Assembly: GCA_002084505.1 (NCBI GenBank) | Contig: NBLK01000014.1 | Location: 1 to 21,866, forward strand | DNA length: 21,866 nt | Direction of reading: 5' to 3' | Source of the DNA: Rickettsiaceae bacterium 4572_127 | GTDB lineage: Bacteria > Pseudomonadota > Alphaproteobacteria > Rs-D84 > NBLK01 | In this document: one piece after another, positions 1 through 7,109 of the stretch | Layout: each line of letters opens with the position of its first letter | Numbering within the stretch: position 1 is the stretch's first letter | Translations under genes and position numbers: made by a program | Notes under the pieces: generated by a model | What the model saw: the letters and a program-made list of their open reading frames with translations, nothing else | Told to the model about the DNA's origin: nothing | Database searches by the model: none

Positions 1-90
1 AACATTTTGTTCATTTTTTCGACCCTTTCAGTTTTTTAAGCATAATAACATGCTTTCTAAAAACTGTCATCGAATTACTTAACATTTACA

Positions 91-130
91 GGAGGGTCAA
101 AATATCTTTAGATATTTTGGGGAGGGGTAA
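91..130 (+). repeat. G-rich hairpin repeat, partial copy 1
   Basis: GGAGGGTCAAAATATC, a short loop, then GATATTTTGGGGAGGGGT. The AAAATATC/GATATTTT arms pair. It matches the 3' two thirds of the copies at 7034-7090 and 7740-7794 but lacks their first hairpin (CCCCTTGTGGGAGGG), so it is a truncated copy. Confidence 0.7.
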
Positions 131-279
131 AATCACCCCTCAGCCCCTAAAACTAAACAACGGCTATAAAACTAGGTTTATAGCCTGCAGAAAAATTGTT
201 TTAAGTTTTGAAAAAAATCATGATTCATAATTTCTATTTTTCTTAGCAAATTTAACGGTTTATATTGAAAAAAGTTGTC

Positions 280-312
280 TGAGAGTAAAAGTATCCTTTT
301 ACTCTCATACTC
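280..312. repeat. Palindromic repeat, copy 1 (loop TATC)
   Basis: Arms TGAGAGTAAAAG and CTTTTACTCTCA pair perfectly around the loop TATC. The right arm continues CATACTC as in the two longer copies, but the left end has diverged. Same family as 4474-4511 and 4886-4919. No T-run follows, so a simple terminator role is not supported. Confidence 0.75.
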
Positions 313-347
313 CTCATTTCTGGTGAGAAAGCCCAAACTCAATATAT

Positions 348-549
348 TATAGTAAATCTAAATAAGAACAGGACTATATTTTGCTATTTTTTATCGGAAT
401 TTTTTTTGATTTTGAAAATATCTTGTAAGACCAGGTGTTAGAAAAATTAGAAAAAATAACAGAAAAAATTGCAAAAGATAGTTCTTAAAAAGAGTCAGAT
501 TAGAAAGAAATATTTTCACATTGCCCCGTTGTTATTTAGATTTACTATA
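348..549. mobile_element. MITE-like element E1 (202 bp)
   Basis: The left end TATAGTAAATCTAAATAA (348-365) is the exact reverse complement of the right end at 532-549, an 18-bp perfect terminal inverted repeat. The outermost bases are TA on both sides, as expected if TA is the duplicated target. The interior is AT-rich and has no coding frame of note. Length and termini match two more elements at 10535-10731 and 11088-11290. Mobilisation by a DNA transposase in trans is inferred; no transposase lies inside. Confidence 0.65.
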
Positions 550-555
550 TTGTAA

Positions 556-601
556 GGGCGAACCCATGTGTTCGCCCAAGGGCAGATACACAGGTCTGCC
601 C
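556..601. repeat. Tandem GC-rich hairpins
   Basis: Two adjacent stem-loops: GGGCGAAC (556-563) pairs with GTTCGCCC (570-577), and GGGCAGA (580-586) pairs with TCTGCCC (595-601). Similar short hairpin repeats occur between genes of many unrelated bacteria. They are much more GC-rich than the surrounding DNA. Confidence 0.7.
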
Positions 602-647
602 CTACGATGCGATCGGAAAGTATGAAGTTTTATGGAAATGTAATTTT

Positions 648-849
648 TACCCCTCACCCGAGCTTCGCTCGACCTCTCCCGCAAGGGGAGAGGCGGAGAC
701 CGAGTTTTAAGGAACAGACTTTACCCAGAAACTTGCTTACCCCAATGCTTCGTAAAAAAACCGAAACATAAAAACCAGTGAGAAAAAGAAGAAACCATTA
801 AGTGTTTCGTCGCCTCTCCCCTTGCGGGAGAGGGACAGGGTGAGGGGTA
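648..849 (-). repeat. Long repeat family, copy A (202 bp)
   Basis: The ends are inverted: TACCCCTCACCC at 648 and GGGTGAGGGGTA ending at 849. Each end carries the hairpin CTCTCCCGCAAGGGGAGAG or its complement. Read in reverse complement it aligns with the copy at 11853-12013: about 45 bp at each end are near-identical and the T-rich middle has diverged. The short frames it creates are not genes. Confidence 0.7.
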
Positions 850-878
850 TTGAGATAAGAAACTTAACATCTTTTGAT

Positions 879-1391
879 CTAAACTAATTTCTCAATTAAA
901 AGAATAATTTTATCCAACTCGGTTTTTGAAAATTTTTGCAAAACAAAATCACTAACTTCTCCAAATTCAGGTCGTCCGATTCCGATTCGCATTCTATTAT
1001 AATTTTTTCCGATTGCACGAGTTATATCTTTTAGTCCGTTATGTCCTGCATCTCCCCCACCAAGTTTAGTTTTTACTTCGCCGAATTTTAAGTCTATATC
1101 GTCGTGAATTACTAAAATTTCTTCAGGTTTTATTTTGAAAAATTGCATAGCAGGAAGAACTGACTGCCCAGAAAGATTCATGAAAGTGTGAGGTTTTAGT
1201 AAAATAGTTGATTGAGAATCTATCGTTCCTTTTGAAAACTCCCCTTTGAATTTAGCTTTGAAATTTCCGAAATTGTTTACACTAGCTAATGCATCGATAA
1301 ATAAAAAACCGACATTATGACGAGTTAAAACATACTTCGCCCCGACATTCCCAAGCCCAACAATTAATTTAATTTTAGTCGTTTTAAACAT
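879..1391 (-). CDS. pth: Peptidyl-tRNA hydrolase
   Basis: Peptidyl-tRNA hydrolase frees tRNA from peptidyl-tRNAs that drop off the ribosome, in the cytoplasm. The 170-residue product opens with the family signature VGLGNVGAKY followed by TRHNVGF. The catalytic and binding residues are in place: N15, H25, N72 (TFMNLSG), H96-D97 (IHDDID) and N118 (GGGDAGHNGL). It is slightly short at the C-terminus; many family members run to about 190 residues. The ATG at 1391 overlaps the 3' end of gltX by 28 bp and has an AGGG ribosome site about 8 nt upstream, and no better start fits before the conserved GLGN. It is the last gene of the minus-strand block that starts at grpE. Confidence 0.95.
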   Translation of the reverse strand: MFKTTKIKLIVGLGNVGAKYVLTRHNVGFLFIDALASVNNFGNFKAKFKGEFSKGTIDSQSTILLKPHTFMNLSGQSVLPAMQFFKIKPEEILVIHDDIDLKFGEVKTKLGGGDAGHNGLKDITRAIGKNYNRMRIGIGRPEFGEVSDFVLQKFSKTELDKIILLIEKLV

Positions 1392-2785
1392 TCTTTTTTC
1401 CCTAATAAAACCATAGCTTCGTAAAGTGGTGGGGTGATGGTTGAAAAGCAGATTAAAGCACGAAGTGGTTGCAATAACTTTCCTAATTTCACATTTAGTT
1501 TCTCAGTATGGTTGTTAAAATAATCATTCAAAGCATCACGAGTCCAAGTTAAATTTTCCGCACCTTTTACAAAATCAGAAAGAGCATTTTGCGGAGTAAT
1601 TTTTTCTTCACTATCAATAATCGGAATCGGTTTTTGAAGAATCTTTTCAGCCTTAGAATCCATAGGGAAAATTATAAATAAAAACGCTCCTAATTCTGCC
1701 ATTTCGACAAGAGTTTTTACTCGAGTCTTTAAGTCGGGAATTGCCAACAAAAGAGTCTTTTTTTCATCTTCAGAAAGCTCACGAGAAATATGTTTTTCAA
1801 AAAAAGGAATAGCAACTTTGCACAATTTCGAATCGTCTTTTTCTCGAATATAATGCGCATTTAGTGATTCTAGTTTTTTCAAATCAAACTGCATTCCTGC
1901 CTTAGAAACATCTTTGAAATCAAACCATTCTATCGCCTGTTTTTTAGAAATTATCTCGTCGTTTCCGTGTCCCCAACCGAGCTTTAAGAGATAATTAAAA
2001 AGTGCCTCAGGCAAAAATCCTTTGTCTTTATAGTCTCCAACTCCAACGGCTCCATGTCGTTTAGATAACTTTCCTTTTTGTCCTGCAGGTGCTAAAACAA
2101 GGGGGAGATGTGCGAATTGTGGCACTGTCCATCCCATGGCTTCGTAGATCATTTTTTGCTTAAAAGTATTTACAAAATGCTCTTCGCCCCTAGCAACATG
2201 AGTCGCATTCATATCATGATCATCAACAACCACACTTAAATTATATGTAGGGCTAATGCCGTCGGATCGCACAATAATTAAGTCTTCAAGTTCCTTAGTA
2301 TTGATTTCTACATGCCCACGAATAATATCGTCCACAGCAATTATTGTATTTTCAGGAGTTTTCAAACGAATCGAAAAAGGCAAATTTGGATGGTCGGATT
2401 CGGCAATTTTTCTCCAAGGGCTTTTGAACTTAAACGATTTAGATTTTGCATTTTCTCGAGCAGTTGTAATTTCTTCCTTAGTTGAAAAACATTTATATGC
2501 CATTCCTTTTTTTAGTAATTCATTTGCAACGGCGACATGTTTTTTTCTATTTGCATACTGAGAAGGAACATATTCATCCCATTCAATTCCTAGCCATTTT
2601 AAGTCTTTCTTAAATACTTCTATTGCTTCTGGGAAAAAGCGATCGCGGTCTGTGTCTTCTATTCTAAGAGCGAATTTCCCATTCATTTTTTTCGCATAAA
2701 TATAGTTCCAGATTGCTCCTCGTGCTGTTCCAAGGTGCGCTGAACCTGTCGGCGATGGTGAGATCCGTGTCTTTATTTCTGTCAT
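1364..2785 (-). CDS. gltX: Glutamyl-tRNA synthetase
   Basis: Class I aminoacyl-tRNA synthetase that charges tRNA with glutamate. The 473-residue protein has the HIGH-type motif in PSPTGSAHLGTAR (residues 10-22), the catalytic-fold motif FALRIEDTDRDR (38-49) and the KMSKS-type loop KLSKR (239-243), followed by an alpha-helical anticodon-binding half. Length is normal for the family. Many alphaproteobacteria carry two gltX copies, one charging tRNA-Gln for later amidation, and which type this is cannot be told here. The ribosome site GGAAC precedes ATG 2785. The first nine residues, MTEIKTRIS, and the ribosome-site region are duplicated at the start of the upstream gene (3323), which suggests an insertion at this start codon. 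The gene overlaps pth. Confidence 0.97.
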   Translation of the reverse strand: MTEIKTRISPSPTGSAHLGTARGAIWNYIYAKKMNGKFALRIEDTDRDRFFPEAIEVFKKDLKWLGIEWDEYVPSQYANRKKHVAVANELLKKGMAYKCFSTKEEITTARENAKSKSFKFKSPWRKIAESDHPNLPFSIRLKTPENTIIAVDDIIRGHVEINTKELEDLIIVRSDGISPTYNLSVVVDDHDMNATHVARGEEHFVNTFKQKMIYEAMGWTVPQFAHLPLVLAPAGQKGKLSKRHGAVGVGDYKDKGFLPEALFNYLLKLGWGHGNDEIISKKQAIEWFDFKDVSKAGMQFDLKKLESLNAHYIREKDDSKLCKVAIPFFEKHISRELSEDEKKTLLLAIPDLKTRVKTLVEMAELGAFLFIIFPMDSKAEKILQKPIPIIDSEEKITPQNALSDFVKGAENLTWTRDALNDYFNNHTEKLNVKLGKLLQPLRALICFSTITPPLYEAMVLLGKKECLKRLKLN

Positions 2786-2798
2786 TTTTGTTCCTTTT

Positions 2799-3323
2799 TT
2801 ATTTAAGTAATATGTCCCAATTGTTCATATATTTATTCCAGGTATCTTCTAACCCTTTTTTATTGCGAGTTGTTTTAAACACAAGCAAACGATGTTTATG
2901 TTCTTTTGTTTTTGTTTTTTTATCCCACTTTCCATTTTTTACTCCATTGGAAACAAAAAGATTAAAGTCTTTTTTTATTTGTTTATCAACAATGTAGGTA
3001 GGAATTATAAAATGATCATATGTTTCGTTGTTATTTTTTCTAACAATTATAACAAAATCATCTTTTTTTTGAAGGTTTATAAAAGGGCTTAAATTTTCCT
3101 TTGCATTGTATTGAGCTCCATGATGTTTTTGTTGAAAGCTTTTAACTCTAATTCCAATTTTTTTAGAATCAATTACGGAAATTATATCAAAGGCAAGTGC
3201 ATTTTTTATCGAATTATTTATATTTGCTACAAGCCAGCCTCTTTTTAATAATTCTATTTCTACTAAGAGTTCTGCAATTCTTCCATTAGCTTGGTGTGAA
3301 ATCCGTGTTTTAATTTCTGTCAT
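2799..3323 (-). CDS. PD-(D/E)XK nuclease-like protein with gltX-derived N-terminus
   Basis: A 174-residue protein. Residues 13-66 look like the core of a PD-(D/E)XK fold: a helix NGRIAELLVEIELLKRGW with E18, a strand with D46 (AFDIISV), then IGIRVKS with K61. The usual acidic or Gln residue two before the Lys is Arg (R59), so catalysis is uncertain. Many such proteins are standalone nucleases or restriction-like enzymes; the target is unknown. The first nine residues, MTEIKTRIS, equal those of gltX downstream, and the DNA differs only at three silent positions. Its ATG overlaps the Nudix stop codon as ATGA (3320-3323), and it ends 13 bp before gltX. The C-terminal half is Lys-rich and matches nothing I recognise. 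Confidence 0.75.
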   Translation of the reverse strand: MTEIKTRISHQANGRIAELLVEIELLKRGWLVANINNSIKNALAFDIISVIDSKKIGIRVKSFQQKHHGAQYNAKENLSPFINLQKKDDFVIIVRKNNNETYDHFIIPTYIVDKQIKKDFNLFVSNGVKNGKWDKKTKTKEHKHRLLVFKTTRNKKGLEDTWNKYMNNWDILLK

Positions 3324-3904
3324 TTTTTGTCCTTATTGTTTAAGAAAAACCAAGACAATGCGATTGATGTATGTGAGCTATCAAAGTCTCCATTTAAGAG
3401 CATTTCTTTTGATTCTTTTATAGAAATCTCTTCAACAAAAATAAATTCGTCTTCTGATTCTAGTCCAGCCTTTGTCGGAATTTCTTCTGTGTTTATTTGA
3501 GAATAAAACAAATGAATCTGCCTAGAAGAACTGCTTATTTCAGGGTAAAAAGAATTGATTTTTTCTAGGGATTTTATGTCTAATCCTGTTTCTTCTTTTG
3601 TTTCCTTGATTGCAATTTCTTTTAAATTATCAGTTTTTTTTATAAGACCAATAGGAATTTCCAGTGAAGTTTTCTTCAGTTCCTTTACAAAATTTCCAGC
3701 TCTAAATTGTCTAACAAAGATTAGAGAATCATTTTTTTTATTATGTAATAAAATACCGACTGCATCTTTTCTTCTAATTACTTCGCGAGAAAAAGTGTTG
3801 CTGTTGTTTTTATTAGTAAATTTTAATCTAAAAAAACAATCATCAATTGGATTGTATCCATCATAAACATTTTCTTTTTTTTCTAAAATAACATCTAAAA
3901 TCAT
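3320..3904 (-). CDS. Nudix hydrolase (ADP-sugar pyrophosphatase-like)
   Basis: A 194-residue Nudix protein. The Nudix box runs from GLIKKTDNLK to KETKEETGL: the metal-binding core EExG is intact, while the first Glu is Asp and the conserved Arg is Lys. Upstream, VGILLHNKKNDSLIFVRQFR and SLEIPIGL resemble the ADP-ribose/UDP-sugar pyrophosphatase branch (NudF or NUDT14 type), which splits nucleoside-diphosphate sugars to a nucleoside monophosphate and a sugar phosphate. The substrate is inferred only. The ATG at 3904 directly abuts the grpE stop codon (3905-3907), so translation is probably coupled, and its own stop overlaps the next ATG as ATGA. Confidence 0.85.
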   Translation of the reverse strand: MILDVILEKKENVYDGYNPIDDCFFRLKFTNKNNSNTFSREVIRRKDAVGILLHNKKNDSLIFVRQFRAGNFVKELKKTSLEIPIGLIKKTDNLKEIAIKETKEETGLDIKSLEKINSFYPEISSSSRQIHLFYSQINTEEIPTKAGLESEDEFIFVEEISIKESKEMLLNGDFDSSHTSIALSWFFLNNKDKK

Positions 3905-4399
3905 CTACTCCCCCACCACAACCATAGCCTCGCGGATAACACGATTATGTAGCATATATCCTGCTTGTTTAATTTCTAAAACCGTATTTGTCTTTCCTTT
4001 TTTAGCCTCAATTGCTTTGTGTTGTTTCGGATCTAAATCAACTCCAATTTTGTTAATCTGAGTAATTCCATTTCGAGCAACTGCTTTCAATAAATCCTGA
4101 TAAATAAAATCAATTCCCACTAATAAGTTTTTCATATCATCAGTCGCTTTTTCACGATTTATAGACTGCATCGCTCTATCAAAATTATCTAAAACTGGCA
4201 ACAAATCCTTAGCGAAATTTTCTAGTGTAATCTGTGATTTTCGTTGCACATCTAATGAAGCTCGATGCTTTACATTCTGCACCTCAGCAACTGCTCGCAA
4301 ATAATTATCGTTTGCTGTATCTAACTGTTTTTGAATTTCTTCAATACCTACTTTTTTTTCAATATCTATTTTTTCTGATTTGTTTTTTTTACACATCAT
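3905..4399 (-). CDS. grpE: Nucleotide exchange factor GrpE
   Basis: GrpE is the nucleotide exchange factor of the DnaK chaperone. The 164-residue product has the expected plan: a charged N-terminus, a long helix (about residues 18-75, QLDTANDNYLRAVAEVQNVK then DLLPVLDNFDRAM), and the C-terminal beta domain with the signature region GVDLDPKQHKAIEA through GYMLHNRVIREAMVVV. Length is at the short end of the family. Two consecutive ATG codons (4399 and 4396) follow the AGGAG site at 4408-4404; the second has the better 7-nt spacing. A strong sigma-70-type promoter lies at 4443-4415. It is first in the block running to pth. Heat-shock control by HrcA is usual in many relatives, but no CIRCE element is seen here. 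Confidence 0.95.
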   Translation of the reverse strand: MMCKKNKSEKIDIEKKVGIEEIQKQLDTANDNYLRAVAEVQNVKHRASLDVQRKSQITLENFAKDLLPVLDNFDRAMQSINREKATDDMKNLLVGIDFIYQDLLKAVARNGITQINKIGVDLDPKQHKAIEAKKGKTNTVLEIKQAGYMLHNRVIREAMVVVGE

Positions 4400-4414
4400 C
4401 AAACTCCTTTTTTT

Positions 4415-4443
4415 ATTATAGTAAATATAGAGATTTTTTACAA
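4415..4443 (-). promoter_or_regulatory. Promoter of grpE
   Basis: On the minus strand TTGTAA (4443-4438), a 17-bp spacer and a perfect TATAAT (4420-4415). The expected start near 4408 leaves a leader of only about 10 nt, with the AGGAG ribosome site at its very 5' end. Confidence 0.7.
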
Positions 4444-4473
4444 AAAAACAAGAGCTTTATTTATTCAATTTTC

Positions 4474-4511
4474 GAGTATGAGAGTAAAAGTATCCTTTTA
4501 CTCTCATACTC
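4474..4511. repeat. Perfect 17-bp palindrome, copy 2 (loop TATC)
   Basis: GAGTATGAGAGTAAAAG pairs perfectly with CTTTTACTCTCATACTC around the 4-nt loop TATC. It lies between the ArsR-type gene and the grpE promoter. Together with the oppositely oriented copy at 4886-4919 it brackets the ArsR-type gene. It could be a REP-like hairpin repeat or a long operator. Confidence 0.85.
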
Positions 4512-4565
4512 AAAAAAGCAACCTTACAACAGAGGGCAAACACTTAATACGAAAGAAGTTAATTG

Positions 4566-4844
4566 CTAATTTATGAATTTTGTAAATTCCTTAAAGCATG
4601 AATTTATTTGTTTTTTATTACAGCTTAGAAGAATTTTTTCTTTGCTTCTTTTAGAAATAATAAGTCCTGCACTTTTTAAAATTTTAAGATGGAATTCAAG
4701 AGTTTGCTTTCCCATTTTTAATTTTTCAGTTAAATCCATAAGGCATAAGTTGTTTTGCTTACTTATTAATTTCAAAATATCAGTTCGTGTTTTATAGCTA
4801 ATCGCCTTGAAAATAACATTAAAATTTGTATTTATAGAATACAT
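4566..4844 (-). CDS. ArsR-family winged-helix regulator
   Basis: A 92-residue protein that is essentially one winged helix-turn-helix domain: FKAISYKTRTDILKLIS (helices 1-2), LMDLTEKLKMGKQTLEFHLK (helix-turn-helix, about residues 35-54) and ILKSAGLIISKRSKEKILL (wing). This is the ArsR/SmtB plan for dimeric repressors. The usual metal-binding CxC pair is missing: only one Cys (C33) lies at the ELCVCDL position, so metal sensing is doubtful. It starts at ATG 4844 after AGGACA. It lies on the same strand upstream of grpE, where hrcA often sits in relatives, and is bracketed by two copies of a long palindrome. The regulated genes are unknown; self-regulation through the palindromes is a possibility only. 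Confidence 0.85.
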   Translation of the reverse strand: MYSINTNFNVIFKAISYKTRTDILKLISKQNNLCLMDLTEKLKMGKQTLEFHLKILKSAGLIISKRSKEKILLSCNKKQINSCFKEFTKFIN

Positions 4845-4885
4845 GATTGTCCTTTTTTTTATGTTTAATTTACCCTTTCGGTGGA

Positions 4886-4919
4886 GTATGAGAGTAAAAG
4901 GATACTTTTACTCTCATAC
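4886..4919. repeat. Perfect palindrome, copy 3 (loop GATA)
   Basis: GTATGAGAGTAAAAG pairs perfectly with CTTTTACTCTCATAC around GATA, the reverse complement of the loop in the other two copies, so this copy is inverted. It lies about 40 bp upstream of the ArsR-type start codon. Confidence 0.85.
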
Positions 4920-4976
4920 CGATTGTAATACACAATACGGTAGTCTGTCAACATGGTAAAAAATTATTTTTTTTGA

Positions 4977-5031
4977 TTGAATTCTAAAAAGAATTATGGT
5001 ATTATTTTCACATAAGGAATATTAAATATTC
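4977..5031 (+). promoter_or_regulatory. Promoter of the MscS gene with inverted repeats
   Basis: TTGAAT (4977-4982), 17-bp spacer, TATTAT (5000-5005) preceded by TG as in extended -10 promoters. The spacer holds an inverted repeat, AATTCT-AAAA-AGAATT (4981-4996). A second perfect inverted repeat, GAATATTAAATATTC (5017-5031), falls just after the expected start site. Either could be an operator. Confidence 0.6.
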
Positions 5032-5047
5032 TAAAAAAAGGGAACTA

Positions 5048-6280
5048 ATGGGATTTATATTTACTAATAATTTTATTGAAACTTTAACTCAAGGGGCGAT
5101 GCAGTTTTTATCTATTGTTCGGGAGGTTCTTTCAATAGGACAGGAGCATTTGTTTTTCCGTTTTGTTGGGGCTTTTTTAATTTTTGGTTTTTTCTTAGTT
5201 ATTCGCTCTTTATTAACACAAATAATTTTGAAAAATATCGAATGGTTTATTCTCAGAAAAGGCAAAATAAAAAAGCAAATTTTAATAGAATTAGAACAGC
5301 CCATTCGATTTATTCCTGTTATTTTAGGGATTTATGTAGCTTTAGAATATGCTCTGCCAGATTTAGAATTAAGGTATAAAGTACCTTTGTTTACTTCACT
5401 GGGGAGCATTGCGTTTTTCTGGATCATTTACAATTTGATTCATCCAATGGCTTATTTTTTCAACAAAGTTGCTAGGTTAAATGTCGCTATTTTAGATTGG
5501 GTTGTGCGATTGCTGAAAATAATTCTTGCATTAGTTGGTTTCGCAAGTGTGTTAGAAATGTGGGGCGTTCAAATAGCTCCAATCATCGCAGGGCTTGGGC
5601 TTTTTGGTATGGCGATAGCTCTTGGTGCTAAGGATTTATTTAAAAATATATTATCAGGATTAGCGATTGTTTCTGAAAAAAGATTTAAGGTTGGAGATAT
5701 AATTCATTTAGAAAATATCGATGGAATTGTTGAAAATATAGGCTTTCGTTCAACTTTAATTCGTCGTTTTGATAAGTCGCCAGTTTATGTTCCTAATACT
5801 GATTTAGCAGATTCTGCAGTTGTTAATTTTTCGGACAGGGACAACAGATTGATTTCTTGGAAAATTGAATTAGAATACAGAACAACGGCTAAGCAATTAA
5901 AATATATTCGGAATGAAATAGAGAGTTTTATATTAAATAATAAATTATATTCTCAGCCTCCTGTTTCTCCAATTCAAGTTCGATTAGACGCATTTAAGTC
6001 TTCGGCAATTTCAGTTTTGGTTTATTGTTTTTCAGCTACACGAGAATGGGAAGATTATTTGATTGCAAAAGAAGAGCTAGTGCTGAACATTAAAGAAATA
6101 GTTGAGAAATCAGGAGGAGCATTTGCATTTCCATCTCAATCTTTATATATTGAACAACTGTTAGAAGATAAATCAAATCGCAAGGAAGTTTCAGCAATAA
6201 ACATAAAAAAATCAGAAGAGCTAAAAGAAAAAAACAAAAACAAATTAACAAAAACAGGACGGTTTGGTGAGCTACATTAA
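5048..6280 (+). CDS. MscS-family mechanosensitive channel
   Basis: A 410-residue inner-membrane protein of the small-conductance mechanosensitive channel family, which opens under membrane tension to release solutes on osmotic downshock. The N-terminal half has about four hydrophobic segments (near 32-57, 77-92, 111-130 and 144-168). The pore-lining helix follows as IIAGLGLFGMAIALGAKDLF, with the Gly/Ala pattern of MscS TM3, then NILSGLAIVSEKRFKVGDII leading into the beta domain (IDGIVENIGFRSTLIRRFD) and an alpha/beta C-terminal domain. The Lys-rich tail (about 385-400) is low complexity. It starts at ATG 5048 after AGGGA. Its end overlaps the DUF374 acyltransferase start by 14 bp, so the two are probably co-transcribed. 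Confidence 0.92.
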   Translation: MGFIFTNNFIETLTQGAMQFLSIVREVLSIGQEHLFFRFVGAFLIFGFFLVIRSLLTQIILKNIEWFILRKGKIKKQILIELEQPIRFIPVILGIYVALEYALPDLELRYKVPLFTSLGSIAFFWIIYNLIHPMAYFFNKVARLNVAILDWVVRLLKIILALVGFASVLEMWGVQIAPIIAGLGLFGMAIALGAKDLFKNILSGLAIVSEKRFKVGDIIHLENIDGIVENIGFRSTLIRRFDKSPVYVPNTDLADSAVVNFSDRDNRLISWKIELEYRTTAKQLKYIRNEIESFILNNKLYSQPPVSPIQVRLDAFKSSAISVLVYCFSATREWEDYLIAKEELVLNIKEIVEKSGGAFAFPSQSLYIEQLLEDKSNRKEVSAINIKKSEELKEKNKNKLTKTGRFGELH

Positions 6281-6995
6281 AAAACTTTTTTCTAAAACTT
6301 GGGTGCAAATTATTATGGCGAGAATAATTGCCTTTATTGTGCGACTGCTAAATATGACTTATAGGTTTGAAATTTCAGGCATTGAAAACATTAGAAAATT
6401 TACAGATAAAAATCAGCCTGTTTTGATTTCTCTTTGGCATGGCAGGTCGTTTGTTTTGCCTTATTTTTGGTTGAAAAACTTTAAGAATAAGTCGGGTGCG
6501 GCGGTATTTTCGGATCATAAAGATGGACGGCTTATGCAAGAAATTTGTGGTCAATTTGGAGTAAAACCAATTATTGGATCTTCTAAGAAAAAAGGAGCGA
6601 TGGCAGGACTAGGAATTATACGGGCATTAAAAAAAGGAACGACTGTTGCTATGACTCCTGACGGAGCGACGGGTCCGAGAATGAGGTTGACTACGGATAG
6701 CCTTTTGTTTTTTGCGGGGCGATTAAATGTTCCTATTATTCCTTTTTCTCCATCTTCAAAAACAGCTAAAATTTTTGGTTCTTGGGATCGCTATATTGTT
6801 TATCGTCCATTTTCAAAAGTAAAAATTAATATAGGAAAACCTATTTTTGTGAAGCAAAATGAAATAGAAAAAAAAGCTACGAAATTAAAAATTGAAAAGA
6901 TATTGATCGATGAAATTCAAAAAGTTGATAGCGAAAATAACCTTCCGAAAATTCTCCCGCAACCGAGAAGCCTAAAACGAAAAAGCCGAGAATAA
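6267..6995 (+). CDS. DUF374 lysophospholipid acyltransferase-like protein (LpxJ family)
   Basis: A 242-residue member of the DUF374 group of lysophospholipid acyltransferase-like enzymes. One branch (LpxJ) adds secondary acyl chains to lipid A precursors at the inner membrane. Visible marks are a hydrophobic N-terminal segment (IIMARIIAFIVRLLNMTY), ISLWHGRSFVLPYFW with the catalytic-type His, FSDHKDGRLMQEICGQFG, and VAMTPDGATGPRMRL, the family's TPDGxxGP motif. The GTG at 6267 is chosen because AGGAC (6256-6260) is 6 nt away; a TTG at 6264 is possible. In many alphaproteobacteria this gene precedes waaA and lpxK; here an HD-domain gene sits where waaA would be. A role in lipid A acylation is inferred from family and context. 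Confidence 0.85.
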   Translation: MSYIKKLFSKTWVQIIMARIIAFIVRLLNMTYRFEISGIENIRKFTDKNQPVLISLWHGRSFVLPYFWLKNFKNKSGAAVFSDHKDGRLMQEICGQFGVKPIIGSSKKKGAMAGLGIIRALKKGTTVAMTPDGATGPRMRLTTDSLLFFAGRLNVPIIPFSPSSKTAKIFGSWDRYIVYRPFSKVKINIGKPIFVKQNEIEKKATKLKIEKILIDEIQKVDSENNLPKILPQPRSLKRKSRE

Positions 6996-7033
6996 ATACT
7001 CTTAAAGAAAATTATTGCATAGCAATCCTGACT

Positions 7034-7090
7034 TATCACCCACCCCTTGTGGGAGGGTCAAAATAGTTCTTACTATTTTGGGGAGGGGTA
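7034..7090 (+). repeat. G-rich double hairpin repeat, copy 2
   Basis: A first hairpin CCCCTTGTGGGAGGG is followed by AAAATAGT-TCTT-ACTATTTT and GGGGAGGGGT. It is near-identical over about 55 bp to the reverse complement of 7740-7794. It lies between the DUF374 gene and the HD gene. Confidence 0.8.
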
Positions 7091-7109
7091 AAAAAACATA
7101 AGGAAAGAA

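Larger units (their letters stand above)
1..878. other. Gene-free repeat island
   Basis: No credible coding sequence lies here. Short open frames (for example at 568-771) translate repeat DNA and have no family features. The stretch holds a partial G-rich hairpin repeat (91-130), a 9-bp perfect hairpin (162-185, arms GGCTATAAA and TTTATAGCC), a palindromic repeat (280-312), a 202-bp MITE-like element (348-549), a tandem pair of GC hairpins (556-601) and a 202-bp long repeat (648-849). It lies downstream of the minus-strand grpE-pth gene block, so it may receive its read-through transcript. No T-tract terminator for pth was recognised. Confidence 0.7.

Noticed and set aside
568..771. Open frame of 67 codons in the repeat island
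   Set aside because: It reads through the tandem hairpins and the long repeat; the peptide is repeat-derived (the PHPSFARPLPQGERR type often mis-annotated in genomes) with no ribosome site.
1..878. CRISPR array
   Set aside because: The repeats here are of different families, are not evenly spaced and have no unique spacers or cas genes nearby.
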